Positions 23,922 to 31,747 are shown, numbered from the stretch's first letter. The stretch: DNA of 64,000 bases from Streptomyces sp. P9-A2 (GCF_036634175.1 NZ_JAZIFX010000001.1:2418001-2482000); one strand, 5' to 3'. Numbers and translations: made by a program. Notes: a model not told the origin generated them from the sequence alone.

Positions 23922-26030
23922 TCACTGAGCCTCTGCGATCTCTTCCGCTCGCCGGTCGAGGGCCCTCTCGACGCTCTCCAGCCTCACTACGGGGTAACCG
24001 TTATAGGTCCCCGACTCCTCGTCGTACTCGGCGAGCAGGGCCTTGAGGCGGGCGCCGGTCCAGTGCTCGTAGACGGCATGGTTGCGGGCCTTCAACCGGT
24101 GCAGGACCTCGGTGGTGCGCACGCGCTTTTCCCGGCCCACGACGGCCGCCAGGTCGCCGAGGTGGTTCACGGGCTTTGCGATCTCCAGCTTGTGGACGGT
24201 GGCGACGTCCTGGCGGCGGGCCTTGGCCCGGTCGGTAAGCACGAGGGCGTCCTCGCCGCTGATGAAGTGCGTGCGGACGGTCACGGAGGACTGCCCGGCT
24301 TCGAGGGGGATGCCCTCGCCTGCGACGACGAGGGTTCCCCGGTCGAGGCCGCGGCGGAGCTTGTGCGGGGCGGCGCCGGCGTCCACGGGGGCCTCGCCGA
24401 GCGCCATCTTCGCCTGCGACTCGGTGCCGAGGGCGAGGGAGCCGCGGATGTGGTTGCCCTCGCGGGACCGCTTGGGCAGGTTCTCGTCGGTGGGGTCCTG
24501 GGTGCCTTCCCAGATGGTGACGTTCACGGCGCGGCCCTGGTCGTGGATCTTCTTGACGGCCTGGAAGTAGCGGGACGTGGCCTTGCTGCCGCCGTAGGGG
24601 CGGCCGTCCTCGCTCTTGGCGCCGCAGCCGTAGGCGACCTGGGCCTCGTCGACGATGAGGACGATGGGACGGAACCGCGGGTCGGTGCGGGCCATCTCGC
24701 GGGTGACGCCGTCGGTGGCGCCGGACTCTTCCAGCAGGCCGATGCGCTTCTGCATCTCGTCGACGCCCCATTCGACCATGTCGGTGGCCTGGGCGACGTG
24801 GTCGTCGGTCGGGCCCTGGATGAGCACCTGGGCGAGCCCGAGGAAGCCCCGCCAGTCGCCGACGCCCTTGAGGTCGGCGATGTAGAAGTCCACGGTCTCG
24901 TCGAAGGCCAGCCACAGGGCCAGGGCGCGCAGGGCGGCGGTCTTGCCCTGGTTGGACAGGCCGGTGAGCAGGACGTGCCGCTGGAAGACGCTCACGCCGG
25001 CGGCGTCGCCGCGCAGGTTCTGTCCCCACGGTGCGCTGCCGGTGTAGTAGTCGGCGGTCGTGTCCTCTTCGAGGATCAGCGGGGACGGGCCGATGGGTTC
25101 GTCGAGGGCGCCGCTGTCGGCGATCCACAGGCGGACGGTGCGCGGGGCGGGCGGGATGGTGATGAACACTTCGTGCTCGTGCCGGTTGAGGTTCTCGGCG
25201 AGCTTGCGCCGCTTGTTCTGGATCTCCTCGGTGGAGACACCGGAGGGCAGGTGGACGTCGACTTCGACGCCGCATCCGGCGATACGGATCGGGCCGAGCA
25301 GGGCGGCACCGACGTCGCCCATCGCGTCGATGGCCTTACGCAGCGGGGAAATGCCCAGGTCACGGAAGGCGATGACGACGATGGACGGGGTGATGGCGGC
25401 GCCGAGGTCGCGGGCTTGGGCGGGCAGCGCCCACTGGGGGGCGGTGTGGCGGTGCTGGCCGACGGCCCATACGGCGGCGAGGCCGATCCAGGGGGCGGCG
25501 AACAGCAACGGGCCCCAGACGACGCCTGCGACGAACGCGGCCCAGCTGACCAGCTCGATGACGGCCTCGATGGGGGTGAGGACGTCGCGGACGTCTCCGG
25601 AGCCCCAGGCGAGCATGATGCCGATCATCAGCAGGATGCCGGTGCCGCCGACGGTGCCGTAGGCGATGGCCTTGGGGGCGTGGACCATGGCCTGCAGCAG
25701 TTCGAGGCGCCGCTTGTGGCGGGCGGCCCGGTACGCCTGGGCGCGCTGCTCCCACTCCTTGACCTCGTCCATGAGGCCGGCGGCTTCGGCTGCGCGGATC
25801 ATCCGCTCGTAGCGGGAGGCGGTGCGGCCGTCCCAGGCGCGGCGGGCGACGATGCGGGCCCCGCCGGTGATGTAGGCGCCGTGGCGGACGGTGAGGCGGC
25901 CGAAGGCGCGCACGCGCTCGTCCTGCAGGGCTGCGCGGGCTGCGGTGCGGAACCGGGCCCGGCGCCGCTCGCGGTAGCTGGAGGGCGCCTCCGTGTCGTC
26001 CTGTGACGCCTTGATCATGTGGACTGTCAT
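23922..26030 (-). CDS. FtsK/SpoIIIE-TraB-type DNA translocase
   Basis: 702 residues. The N-terminus is basic, with two hydrophobic membrane regions at about 117-141 and 155-190. The motor domain has Walker A TGLSNQGKTAALRAL (about residue 360) and Walker B RFRPIVLIVDEAQVAYG (about 458). Further family segments are FYIADLKGVGDWRGFLGLA and LGTESQAKMALGE. The C-terminus has a short helical domain that could bind DNA. In Streptomyces plasmids and AICEs such a protein alone moves double-stranded DNA between hyphae; related genes also occur in some actinophages. The Spd-like gene upstream strengthens the transfer reading. Whether it acts here in transfer or in phage DNA handling is not known. Confidence 0.85.
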   Translation of the reverse strand: MTVHMIKASQDDTEAPSSYRERRRARFRTAARAALQDERVRAFGRLTVRHGAYITGGARIVARRAWDGRTASRYERMIRAAEAAGLMDEVKEWEQRAQAYRAARHKRRLELLQAMVHAPKAIAYGTVGGTGILLMIGIMLAWGSGDVRDVLTPIEAVIELVSWAAFVAGVVWGPLLFAAPWIGLAAVWAVGQHRHTAPQWALPAQARDLGAAITPSIVVIAFRDLGISPLRKAIDAMGDVGAALLGPIRIAGCGVEVDVHLPSGVSTEEIQNKRRKLAENLNRHEHEVFITIPPAPRTVRLWIADSGALDEPIGPSPLILEEDTTADYYTGSAPWGQNLRGDAAGVSVFQRHVLLTGLSNQGKTAALRALALWLAFDETVDFYIADLKGVGDWRGFLGLAQVLIQGPTDDHVAQATDMVEWGVDEMQKRIGLLEESGATDGVTREMARTDPRFRPIVLIVDEAQVAYGCGAKSEDGRPYGGSKATSRYFQAVKKIHDQGRAVNVTIWEGTQDPTDENLPKRSREGNHIRGSLALGTESQAKMALGEAPVDAGAAPHKLRRGLDRGTLVVAGEGIPLEAGQSSVTVRTHFISGEDALVLTDRAKARRQDVATVHKLEIAKPVNHLGDLAAVVGREKRVRTTEVLHRLKARNHAVYEHWTGARLKALLAEYDEESGTYNGYPVVRLESVERALDRRAEEIAEAQ

Positions 26031-26065
26031 GCTGGGGCTTCCTGCCTCTTGCTGGGGTTGGGAGG

Positions 26066-26108
26066 CCCGGGGCGGCCGGCTTGCTGCCAGGCGGACGGCC
26101 GCCCCGGG
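26066..26108 (-). terminator. Perfect 13-bp hairpin between small gene and translocase
   Basis: CCCGGGGCGGCCG and CGGCCGCCCCGGG pair without mismatch around a 17-nt loop. It sits in the 84-nt leader of the translocase gene, so it may limit its expression to a fraction of the early transcript. Confidence 0.55.
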
Positions 26109-26114
26109 GTCGAG

Positions 26115-26291
26115 CTACTTCTTCTTGCGGGCGTCCTCGCGGGCCTGCGCCTTCTCGCGGATCTCGTCGACGCGGGCCTCGAGCCGCTTGGTGCCCTTGC
26201 CCTGCGCCTTCCTGCGCTGGATCTGGGCGCCGAGGGCGACGACGCGGGCCAACTCGCCCCAGGTGTGCGGGTCGTGGTTCGTAGCGGGCAT
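26115..26291 (-). CDS. Small charged phage protein
   Basis: 58 residues, ATG at 26,289-26,291 and TAG at 26,115-26,117. It starts MPATNHDPHTWGELARVVAL and continues as a strongly basic-acidic helix (TKRLEARVDEIREKAQARED) ending in Lys residues. It is tightly packed after the previous gene (2 nt). No family recognised; it is probably a DNA- or RNA-binding or scaffold helix. Confidence 0.6.
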   Translation of the reverse strand: MPATNHDPHTWGELARVVALGAQIQRRKAQGKGTKRLEARVDEIREKAQAREDARKKK

Positions 26292-26293
26292 CG

Positions 26294-26494
26294 TCAGTTC
26301 CCCTCGGTGGTGTCGGGCAGCAGAGCGGCGATAGCGAGGTGGGTGCGGGCGACGGTGGACCAGGCGGCGGACGCCGCGGCGAACGCGGGCGTCTTGGCCG
26401 GGTCAGAGTGGGCGTGGTCCTCGGCTTCGCGGGCGAGGCTGGCCGCACGGGTGGCGGCGGCGTCCGCCATCGTCAGGCGCTGCTTGCGGTCCAT
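26294..26494 (-). CDS. Small Ala-rich phage protein
   Basis: 66 residues. MDRKQRLTMADAAATRAASL is followed by AREAEDHAHSDPAKTPAFAA and a hydrophobic helix (ASAAWSTVARTHLAIAALLP). It is spaced like its operon neighbours, 24 nt after the RapZ-domain gene. No family recognised. An alternative start at Met9 would give 58 residues. Confidence 0.55.
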   Translation of the reverse strand: MDRKQRLTMADAAATRAASLAREAEDHAHSDPAKTPAFAAASAAWSTVARTHLAIAALLPDTTEGN

Positions 26495-26518
26495 CTGGTC
26501 CTCCTTGGCTTGGTTCGG

Positions 26519-26905
26519 TCAGCGCTGCACGACGGGCTTGCCGAGGTCCCGGTGCCGGACGGTCACGGTGTAGCCAGCGGCGGTGAGCATGTCGGCGAGG
26601 GCCTGGGCGAACGTCGGTGCCCGGTGCCGGCCGCCCGCGCACCCGGTGGCGACGGCGATGGTTCCGGCCGACGGACCGGCAGCGAACGCCTCTACCGCCG
26701 CCGCGATGGCGTCGACCAGCTGCCGGATACCGGGCGTGGCCAGGACCGCGACACGGACGGGCTCGTCGCCGGCGGTCATGTACCGCAGGTCCGGGGAGAC
26801 GTGCGGGTCCCGGAAGTGGTGCCGGAGGTCGACCGTCAGGTGTGCCGCGGGCGGGGCGTCGTGGAGGTAGCCGAAGGAAGTGATCTCTACGGTGGTGGTC
26901 TTCAT
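26519..26905 (-). CDS. Stand-alone RapZ C-terminal-domain protein
   Basis: 128 residues that match the C-terminal domain of RNase adapter RapZ along their whole length: ITSFGYLHDAPPAAHLTVDL, DLRHHFRDPHVSPDLRYMTA, GTIAVATGCAGGRHRAPT (family form GCTGGxHRS) and TVRHRDL at the end. In E. coli this domain binds glucosamine-6-phosphate and small RNAs and presents RNA to RNase E. The N-terminal P-loop kinase-like domain of RapZ is entirely absent. The gene lies inside the phage early operon. Its ligand here is unknown; an RNA-binding or metabolite-sensing role is inference from the family. Confidence 0.8.
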   Translation of the reverse strand: MKTTTVEITSFGYLHDAPPAAHLTVDLRHHFRDPHVSPDLRYMTAGDEPVRVAVLATPGIRQLVDAIAAAVEAFAAGPSAGTIAVATGCAGGRHRAPTFAQALADMLTAAGYTVTVRHRDLGKPVVQR

Positions 26906-26908
26906 GGG

Positions 26909-27217
26909 TCAACGACCCTTCTGGTAGTCGGCCCAGAGGCTGCGCAGGACCAGGGCGAGGATCGCGACGGAGACGGCGCCGATGGCGACGGCGACGGCGA
27001 ACAGCGAGGCGACCAGTCCGCCGGCGATGCCGAGGAAGCCGAGCGTCAGCCACTTCTTCGTGTCGAACTCGGACCGCGGCGCCGGGGCCGGCTGCTGGGG
27101 CTGCTGCTGGTTGAGCAGCTGCTGCGCGGCGAGGAACGCGGCGATGATCTCGACCTGCCGGGTGTTGTCGGCGGCGGCCACCGCATCGGCGGCGGCCTTC
27201 TCAAGGGCGTCGCTCAT
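26909..27217 (-). CDS. Small membrane protein of the transfer/early module
   Basis: 102 residues from the ATG at 27,215-27,217, overlapping the next small gene as ATGA. A helical, Gln/Pro-rich N-terminal half (AAQQLLNQQQPQQPAPAP) precedes two hydrophobic segments (WLTLGFLGIAGGLVASLFAV, then IGAVSVAILALVL). Small membrane proteins in this arrangement are usual beside Spd/Tra genes of Streptomyces mobile elements. No exact family assigned. Confidence 0.62.
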   Translation of the reverse strand: MSDALEKAAADAVAAADNTRQVEIIAAFLAAQQLLNQQQPQQPAPAPRSEFDTKKWLTLGFLGIAGGLVASLFAVAVAIGAVSVAILALVLRSLWADYQKGR

Positions 27218-27387
27218 CGGGTCCACCTCCCCACCAGGGGCAGGTGCGGGCGGGCTGCGGCACCGAGGGCGAACGCGACCAGCAGCGGCTGGGAGGCCAG
27301 CGCGGTGACCACGGTGGTGGTCAGGGCGAGCACCTGCGGGATGGTCAGGAGCAGCCCGAGCAGGGCGCCGAGGAGAAGCCACTTCAT
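27214..27387 (-). CDS. Very small two-segment membrane protein
   Basis: 57 residues, ATG at 27,385-27,387. MKWLLLGALLGLLLTIPQVL and LTTTVVTALASQPLLVAFAL form two hydrophobic segments, followed by a short basic tail (PHLPLVGRWTR). It overlaps both neighbours by 4 nt, which is the main evidence that it is translated. It belongs with the adjacent membrane genes. Confidence 0.6.
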   Translation of the reverse strand: MKWLLLGALLGLLLTIPQVLALTTTVVTALASQPLLVAFALGAAARPHLPLVGRWTR

Positions 27388-28547
27388 GACCGCTCACCCC
27401 CGACGACCTCGTGCCGCAGCTTTGTCGCTTCTCGACGCGACAGGCCGAGTTCGTCCTGAAGCGTCTTGATGGTCACCGACCGGCCGTTCGACCTGACCGC
27501 TTCCCGGTTCAGCCTGCGGGCCTGTCGCCGCAGGTCGGACGGGGTGAGCGTGACGGCCGCGGTGACCACCTGCCGGGGCTGTTCGGCGGGGAGTGCAGCG
27601 GGCACCTTGCCGGTCACCGCAGGTGCGTCGAGGTCCTCCCATCGGAACGGTGCTGCGGTGATCGCGGGGGTCTGCGGCATGACCACCTCGGTGGGCGCGT
27701 ACCGCTTGAGGGTGTTGTCCCACCAGTGCCGCAGCAAGGGCTCATTGGTGGTCACTTCGACCGGCTCGGGCCGGGCGACGATCGGCAGCAGCCGGGCACC
27801 GGCCGGGACCACCTCGGGCCGGGGGCGGGGTGCCTCGACGGCGGGCACCTGGCCGGCGTCGAGGCGTTCCAGGGTCACCTCGGGCAGGTCGGGGGCGGTC
27901 GGGGCGGGCGTCACGGTGAACATGTCGAGCAGGGCGGCGTCGCCGGCCGCGGTCAGCCGCGTCCGCTGTACGCCGACCAGGTCCACGCCGAGTTCGGCGT
28001 CTCCCGCGCCGGCGTGCTTGGCCAGCCGCCATGCGGCCCGCTCGGACCACAGGCGCGTCCACTTGCCCGGGTGGTTCGCTGAGCGGGCCCGGTGGTAGGC
28101 GAGCTGCTGCAGGGTCGCCGCGTTGCGGCGCTGGGCTTCGGCGTCGACGCCGGTGGTGTAGATGACGACGCGGCGGGCGATGAGCCCGAGGCCTTCGGCG
28201 GCGCCGCTCATGCCGAGCGGGGTGGTGCCGTAGACGACCGCTTCGGTGAGCGTGTCGGCGAGGGCGAGGCCGGTACCGCAGGCGCCCAGCGGGGCAAGCC
28301 ACAGACCGACGCGGACCCAGGCCGGGGCGGACTGCCCCAGCAGGGTCAGGCCCAGCATCGTGAGCGCCAGGATGAGGGTCAGGCCCTCTCCGGCGGCGAC
28401 GATGCCGGCGGCGGTCTCCTTGCGTCCGAACTCGGCGAGGGCGTTGGAGAAGGTGCCGACCGCTCCGGCGATACCGACGGCGACCATGACGGCCGCGGCG
28501 ACGCCGAGGACGCCCTTCTGGCCCTTGGTGAGGTTGCGGGTGCTCAT
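27384..28547 (-). CDS. Spd-like membrane protein with C-terminal helix-turn-helix
   Basis: 387 residues. Residues about 10-130 hold four hydrophobic segments (GVLGVAAAVMVAVGIAGAVG; GEGLTLILALTMLGLTLLG; VGLWLAPLGACGTGLALA; and a weaker one), similar to DUF2637/Spd-type proteins of Streptomyces conjugative elements. A soluble basic middle and a Pro-rich linker lead to a C-terminal HTH at about 340-385 (VTIKTLQDELGLSRREATKL). Spread proteins help plasmid migration along mycelium and work with the TraB translocase. Here the translocase gene lies downstream in the same operon. Confidence 0.7.
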   Translation of the reverse strand: MSTRNLTKGQKGVLGVAAAVMVAVGIAGAVGTFSNALAEFGRKETAAGIVAAGEGLTLILALTMLGLTLLGQSAPAWVRVGLWLAPLGACGTGLALADTLTEAVVYGTTPLGMSGAAEGLGLIARRVVIYTTGVDAEAQRRNAATLQQLAYHRARSANHPGKWTRLWSERAAWRLAKHAGAGDAELGVDLVGVQRTRLTAAGDAALLDMFTVTPAPTAPDLPEVTLERLDAGQVPAVEAPRPRPEVVPAGARLLPIVARPEPVEVTTNEPLLRHWWDNTLKRYAPTEVVMPQTPAITAAPFRWEDLDAPAVTGKVPAALPAEQPRQVVTAAVTLTPSDLRRQARRLNREAVRSNGRSVTIKTLQDELGLSRREATKLRHEVVGGERS

Positions 28548-28951
28548 CGGTGATCACCTCGGAGGCGGGCGACCTCGTCGAGGGCGCGGTCGATACGGAC
28601 GGCGGCGGCGCGCAGCGCCTGGGTGAGGTGCCGGCCGTCCTCGACGCCGACGGTGGCGTCGACGGTCACGTTGATGGCGAGCAGCGGCAGCGGCTCCGGG
28701 CGGATCTCGCCGTGCGGGGCCTGGGTGATGCGCGCCTCCAGCACCTGCAGCGGCCCGTACTGGGCGGTGACGGCGTCGGCGCGGATGGCGGGCCCGTTGT
28801 GGGTGACGTCCGCGAGGTGGCCGACCAGGTCGTCGTCGTGGCCGCGGCACCAGACGGGCTCGGGCACGACGACCTCACCGCGGTCGAGGGTCTGCAGGAC
28901 GACGACGCCGTCCCGGTAACGCGGATCCTGCCGACGGGGCTGGGTGCTCAC
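28544..28951 (-). CDS. Phage/AICE-type hypothetical protein (WCRGHD motif)
   Basis: 135 residues. PEPVWCRGHDDDLVGHLADV is followed by strands (RITQAPHGEIRPEPLPLLAI) and a C-terminal helix (ALRAAAVRIDRALDEVARLR). The WC-x2-H motif near an acidic run is like that of DUF6907-type Streptomyces proteins, which are common on mobile elements and have no known function. ATGA overlap with the next gene. Confidence 0.58.
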   Translation of the reverse strand: MSTQPRRQDPRYRDGVVVLQTLDRGEVVVPEPVWCRGHDDDLVGHLADVTHNGPAIRADAVTAQYGPLQVLEARITQAPHGEIRPEPLPLLAINVTVDATVGVEDGRHLTQALRAAAVRIDRALDEVARLRGDHR

Positions 28952-29334
28952 TGGCCCTCACCCCGCTCGGCGAGCATCTCCAGCAGCTGCTCCAGGGCGA
29001 CCTCGAGCCGGCCGACCCTGCGGGCCATCGCCCGGTCGTCCGACAGGTCCACCGGGGCGGCGAGTTCCTCGCGGGCCTTCCGCACCCGGTACTCGTCGTG
29101 CCGGAGGGCGAGCTGGTCGCGGGTGCCGATGGTCGGGCAGCGCAGCGCGGGCGGCTCGGTGGCGGGCTCGGTTCCGAGGGCACGGAGCAGGAGGCGGAGG
29201 GCCTCCTGGAGGGAGAGGATCTGGTCGCTGTGCAGCAGCTGCTGGGCGACGCTGATCGCGACCTCGAGGTCGCTCGGTTCGATGGTGCGCAGGGCGGTGT
29301 TGTCCGCGCATGCAGGCGTGGCAAGATCGGCCAT
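28948..29334 (-). CDS. Helical phage hypothetical protein
   Basis: 128 residues with three predicted helices: DLEVAISVAQQLLHSDQILS, LQEALRLLLRALG and a C-terminal RRVGRLEVALEQLLEMLAER that looks like a coiled coil. It is the first gene of the block that runs down to the translocase. No family recognised. Confidence 0.58.
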   Translation of the reverse strand: MADLATPACADNTALRTIEPSDLEVAISVAQQLLHSDQILSLQEALRLLLRALGTEPATEPPALRCPTIGTRDQLALRHDEYRVRKAREELAAPVDLSDDRAMARRVGRLEVALEQLLEMLAERGEGQ

Positions 29335-29377
29335 AGCCGGATCTCCTCCTGGTCTAGTCAGGTAGGCGGTGCGGTCA

Positions 29378-29413
29378 GGCCCTTGGCTGGGACGGCAATC
29401 CCGGCCTTGGGCC
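29378..29413 (-). terminator. Hairpin after the small HTH gene
   Basis: GGCCC..GGC.GGGA pairs with TCCC.GCC..GGGCC with a few mismatches around CGGCAA. It lies 18 nt after the stop of the HTH gene and before the next operon block. The 96-nt gap otherwise holds no gene. Confidence 0.45.
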
Positions 29414-29430
29414 GTCTTCAGTTGTGGGTG

Positions 29431-29640
29431 CTACTCGGTCTTCTTCTGGTAGGCGCGGATCGCCTGGTTCACGCTGGGGGTCTTCACCCCGAGTTCGCGG
29501 GCGACTGCGGCCTGGCTTCCGAGTTCTTCAGCCCCGTCGATGAGGGCGAGTGCCCGTTCGTCGGTGGCTTCTTGGTAGGCGTCGAGTGCGGCCTTCTGCT
29601 TGCGGACGGCAGCGTCGTGCCGTTCCTTCCATGTAGTCAC
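29431..29640 (-). CDS. Small helix-turn-helix regulator
   Basis: 69 residues from a GTG at 29,638-29,640 with GAGGAGGGAC directly before it. The N-terminal helix (KERHDAAVRKQKAALDAYQE) is followed by SQAAVARELGVKTPSVNQAI, a clear HTH of the sigma-region-4/recombinase type, and ends QKKTE. It has a good promoter with a palindrome inside the spacer just upstream and a hairpin just downstream, so it forms a one-gene unit within the early region. Autoregulation is likely. Confidence 0.72.
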   Translation of the reverse strand: MTTWKERHDAAVRKQKAALDAYQEATDERALALIDGAEELGSQAAVARELGVKTPSVNQAIRAYQKKTE

Positions 29641-29676
29641 GTCCCTCCTCGTACCGGAGGTGACTGCATGACCACA

Positions 29677-29706
29677 AATATAAGCAGGGGTGCTTACCTC
29701 CGTCAA
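29677..29706 (-). promoter_or_regulatory. Promoter with embedded palindromic operator
   Basis: On the minus strand TTGACG (29,706-29,701) and TATATT (29,682-29,677) are 18 nt apart, one of the best sigma-70-type matches in the window. The spacer contains TAAGCA-gggg-TGCTTA, a perfect palindrome at 29,681-29,696 that a repressor dimer could cover. Larger CGGAGGT/ACCTCCG arms flank it. It would drive the HTH gene at 29,640. Confidence 0.65.
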
Positions 29707-29711
29707 GGCGG

Positions 29712-30374
29712 TCACGCCGCCTCCTTCGGCTGGAAGTGCAGGAGCATCAGCAGGTCCCGCTCCGACTCGTAGGTGTAGCCACACCAGCGGCACGTCAGCC
29801 GGGTCTGTCCCGGCAGGCGGGAGATCACGGCGCCGCAGACGACGCCGTCGCTGTCGACCGCGACGCACGTGCCGAGGCGCTGCGGCCGCGGCGCCGGATC
29901 GCCGACGATCGTGCGGGCCTGCAACTCCAGCTCCCGCACCTCGCGCGCCAGGTCGCCAGCCCCCGGGTAGTGCTGGACGATCCAGTCCAGTTCCATCGCC
30001 AGCCACCGGCAGTCGGCGGCGAGCGGGGCCGGGGCCGGGGCCCCGTGCCGCGGCCACCGGACGCGCTGCACGTCCAGCCGCCACAGGCGTATCACCTCGG
30101 CGGCCCGGGTCACGTTCACCGTGTCGAGGACGTCCTCGTCGAGCGGGGAGCGCGGGCCGGCCGCGCTCTTCGTCGCGACGATCTCCCCCCAGCCGTACCG
30201 GCGAGGCACCAGGCACTGGCCGACCTCGGTGTACAGGACGGGCAGGTCGTCCAGCCGCTTGGCGAGCTGGACGGCGTGCCGCTCGCACAGGTACCGGCCG
30301 CCGGTCTCCTCGCCGCACAGCTCGCACGCAGGGGTACACGCTGGCGTGTACCCCTTCTCGTCTGCGGCGGTCAC
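29712..30374 (-). CDS. Zinc-finger-like phage protein
   Basis: 220 residues from a GTG that overlaps the previous stop as GTGA. There are two Cys/His clusters: CELCGEETGGRYLCERH near the start and LTCRWCGYTYESE near the end, with another CGAV before it. The middle is helical with many Arg and Trp. This two-cluster layout is common in actinophage early proteins of unknown role; DNA binding is plausible. Confidence 0.62.
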   Translation of the reverse strand: MTAADEKGYTPACTPACELCGEETGGRYLCERHAVQLAKRLDDLPVLYTEVGQCLVPRRYGWGEIVATKSAAGPRSPLDEDVLDTVNVTRAAEVIRLWRLDVQRVRWPRHGAPAPAPLAADCRWLAMELDWIVQHYPGAGDLAREVRELELQARTIVGDPAPRPQRLGTCVAVDSDGVVCGAVISRLPGQTRLTCRWCGYTYESERDLLMLLHFQPKEAA

Positions 30375-30577
30375 GGCACGAGCCCGTAACGCTGCTGGAC
30401 CTGGTACAGCTCCAGGCTGCGCAGGAAGGTGTCACCGGCCGCCCGGCGGCGGATCTGGTGGGACTCGGCGAGGCTGCGGTTGGCCTCGCGCATGTCGAGG
30501 ACCATGCGCCAGATGGCCATGGGCCAGGCGCCGAGCATCATCCCCACGATGAGCAGCTGCAGTTCGTTCGCGGTCAC
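30371..30577 (-). CDS. Small membrane-anchored phage protein
   Basis: 68 residues from a GTG with AAGGAGTCGAC upstream. One N-terminal hydrophobic segment (ELQLLIVGMMLGAWPMAIWR) precedes a charged helix (REANRSLAESHQIRRRAAGD). It lies 13 nt after the SSB gene. No family recognised. Confidence 0.6.
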   Translation of the reverse strand: MTANELQLLIVGMMLGAWPMAIWRMVLDMREANRSLAESHQIRRRAAGDTFLRSLELYQVQQRYGLVP

Positions 30578-30590
30578 GTCGACTCCTTGA

Positions 30591-31115
30591 TCAGAACGGG
30601 GGCTGGTCGGAGTAGCCCGCGGCCTGGGCGGCGGGCTGCTGCGCGGGCGGGGCGGATCCCCAGCCGCCGCCCTGCTGCTGGCTGTTCGCGGGCTTCGCGC
30701 CGGACCACGGGTCAGCTGATCCATTTGGATCAGTAGCCGTCCGCCCGCCGCCGGTCTTCTTGGTGACGTTGGCGGTGGCGTAGGTGAGGGACGCGCCGAC
30801 CTCGTCGACGTCCAGCTCGTACACCGTGCGCTTGACGCCCTCACGGTCCTCGTAGGACCGCTGCTTCAGCCGGCCTTGCACGATGACCCGGGTGCCGCGG
30901 GCGAGGGACTCGGCGACGTTCTCGGCGGCCTGCCGCCACACCGAGCAGGTGAGGAACAGGGCGTCGCCGTCCTCCCAAGCGTTCGTCGTCTTGTTGAAGG
31001 TGCGCGGCGTGGACGCGACGCGGAACTTGGCCACGGCCGCGCCGGACGGAGTGAAACGCAGCTCAGGATTGTCGACCAGGTTGCCGACGACGGTGATCAC
31101 GGTCTCGCCTGCCAT
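30591..31115 (-). CDS. ssb: Single-stranded DNA-binding protein
   Basis: 174 residues from the ATG at 31,113-31,115, with GAAGGAG upstream. The OB domain (1-105) has [31 protein letters not shown] and [18 protein letters not shown], all bacterial SSB hallmarks. The C-terminal half is Gly/Pro/Gln-rich. The tip reads SDQPPF, where host-type SSBs end in an acidic run such as DDEPPF, so partner binding may be weaker or altered. It serves phage DNA replication together with the primase-helicase genes upstream. Confidence 0.92.
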   Translation of the reverse strand: MAGETVITVVGNLVDNPELRFTPSGAAVAKFRVASTPRTFNKTTNAWEDGDALFLTCSVWRQAAENVAESLARGTRVIVQGRLKQRSYEDREGVKRTVYELDVDEVGASLTYATANVTKKTGGGRTATDPNGSADPWSGAKPANSQQQGGGWGSAPPAQQPAAQAAGYSDQPPF

Positions 31116-31137
31116 GGCGGACTCCTTCTCGGGAGGG

Positions 31138-31166
31138 CGACTTACTTCCTGCGGGGAAGCAAGTCG
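31138..31166 (-). other. Hairpin in the SSB leader
   Basis: CGACTT-A-CTTCC and GGAAG-C-AAGTCG pair around TGCGG, 22 nt upstream of the ssb start. It could be a leader structure affecting ssb mRNA stability or translation. Confidence 0.4.
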
Positions 31167-31183
31167 CGGGATGCTGGGTGGGT

Positions 31184-31212
31184 GGCCGGGCCCGAGTCCC
31201 GCGGGCCCGGCC
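31184..31212 (-). terminator. Hairpin upstream of ssb
   Basis: GGCCGGGCCC and GGGCCCGGCC pair perfectly over 10 bp around a 9-nt loop, 13 nt after the stop of the preceding small gene. It probably ends or attenuates the short two-gene transcript before ssb. Confidence 0.55.
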
Positions 31213-31225
31213 GCTGTCGTGCGGG

Positions 31226-31483
31226 TCAGTGGCGGGTGATCTGGAAGTGGAGCCCCCCGGCGGAGTGCTCGCGTGCGTCTGTCTCGGTCCACACCTGCTC
31301 GCCCCACACGAAGGCGGGCTCGACGCGGGTGGTGACGGTGCCGTCCTTCATGTGGGCCTGGACGACGGTCGCCCAGCCGATGACCGGGCAGACGTTGTCC
31401 GCGCTGTTGCCCTCGCTGAAGATGACGACCCAGCCGGGGGCAGTGGGCGCGATGTTGATGACGGAGCCGGTGGCGATGTTCAT
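31226..31483 (-). CDS. Small phage protein, beta-rich
   Basis: 85 residues from the ATG at 31,481-31,483. [54 protein letters not shown] and a His-rich end suggest a small beta barrel. Genes like this are common beside ssb in Streptomyces phages. ATGA overlap with the gene upstream. No function assigned. Confidence 0.6.
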   Translation of the reverse strand: MNIATGSVINIAPTAPGWVVIFSEGNSADNVCPVIGWATVVQAHMKDGTVTTRVEPAFVWGEQVWTETDAREHSAGGLHFQITRH

Positions 31484-31701
31484 GAGTTCTCCTCGGTGGT
31501 GGTGTCGTTTGAGGCGGACGGGGTGTCCGTCTCGGATCCGTCCGTCGTGCGGGCGGAAGCCTGGTTGCGGAGCTTGGCGGCGTGCCGTTGGGCGAGGCCG
31601 CGTTGCCGGGCGGCGTTGAGGGCTGCGCGCCGGCGCTTGGCCGCCTCGGCGCGAGCTGTGGCGGCGGCGATCTTCTCCGCGACCACGTCGTCGACGTTCA
31701 T
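31480..31701 (-). CDS. Small Arg/Ala-rich phage protein
   Basis: 73 residues. A basic helix ([40 protein letters not shown]) is followed by a Ser/Thr/Asp tail. Nucleic-acid binding is plausible from charge alone. It is the first gene downstream of the AT-rich spacer. Confidence 0.55.
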   Translation of the reverse strand: MNVDDVVAEKIAAATARAEAAKRRRAALNAARQRGLAQRHAAKLRNQASARTTDGSETDTPSASNDTTTEENS

Positions 31702-31747
31702 GAGGAGCGGTGTTGCGGAGGGGGCGGGAGGTGCGGCACGGGGTTTC

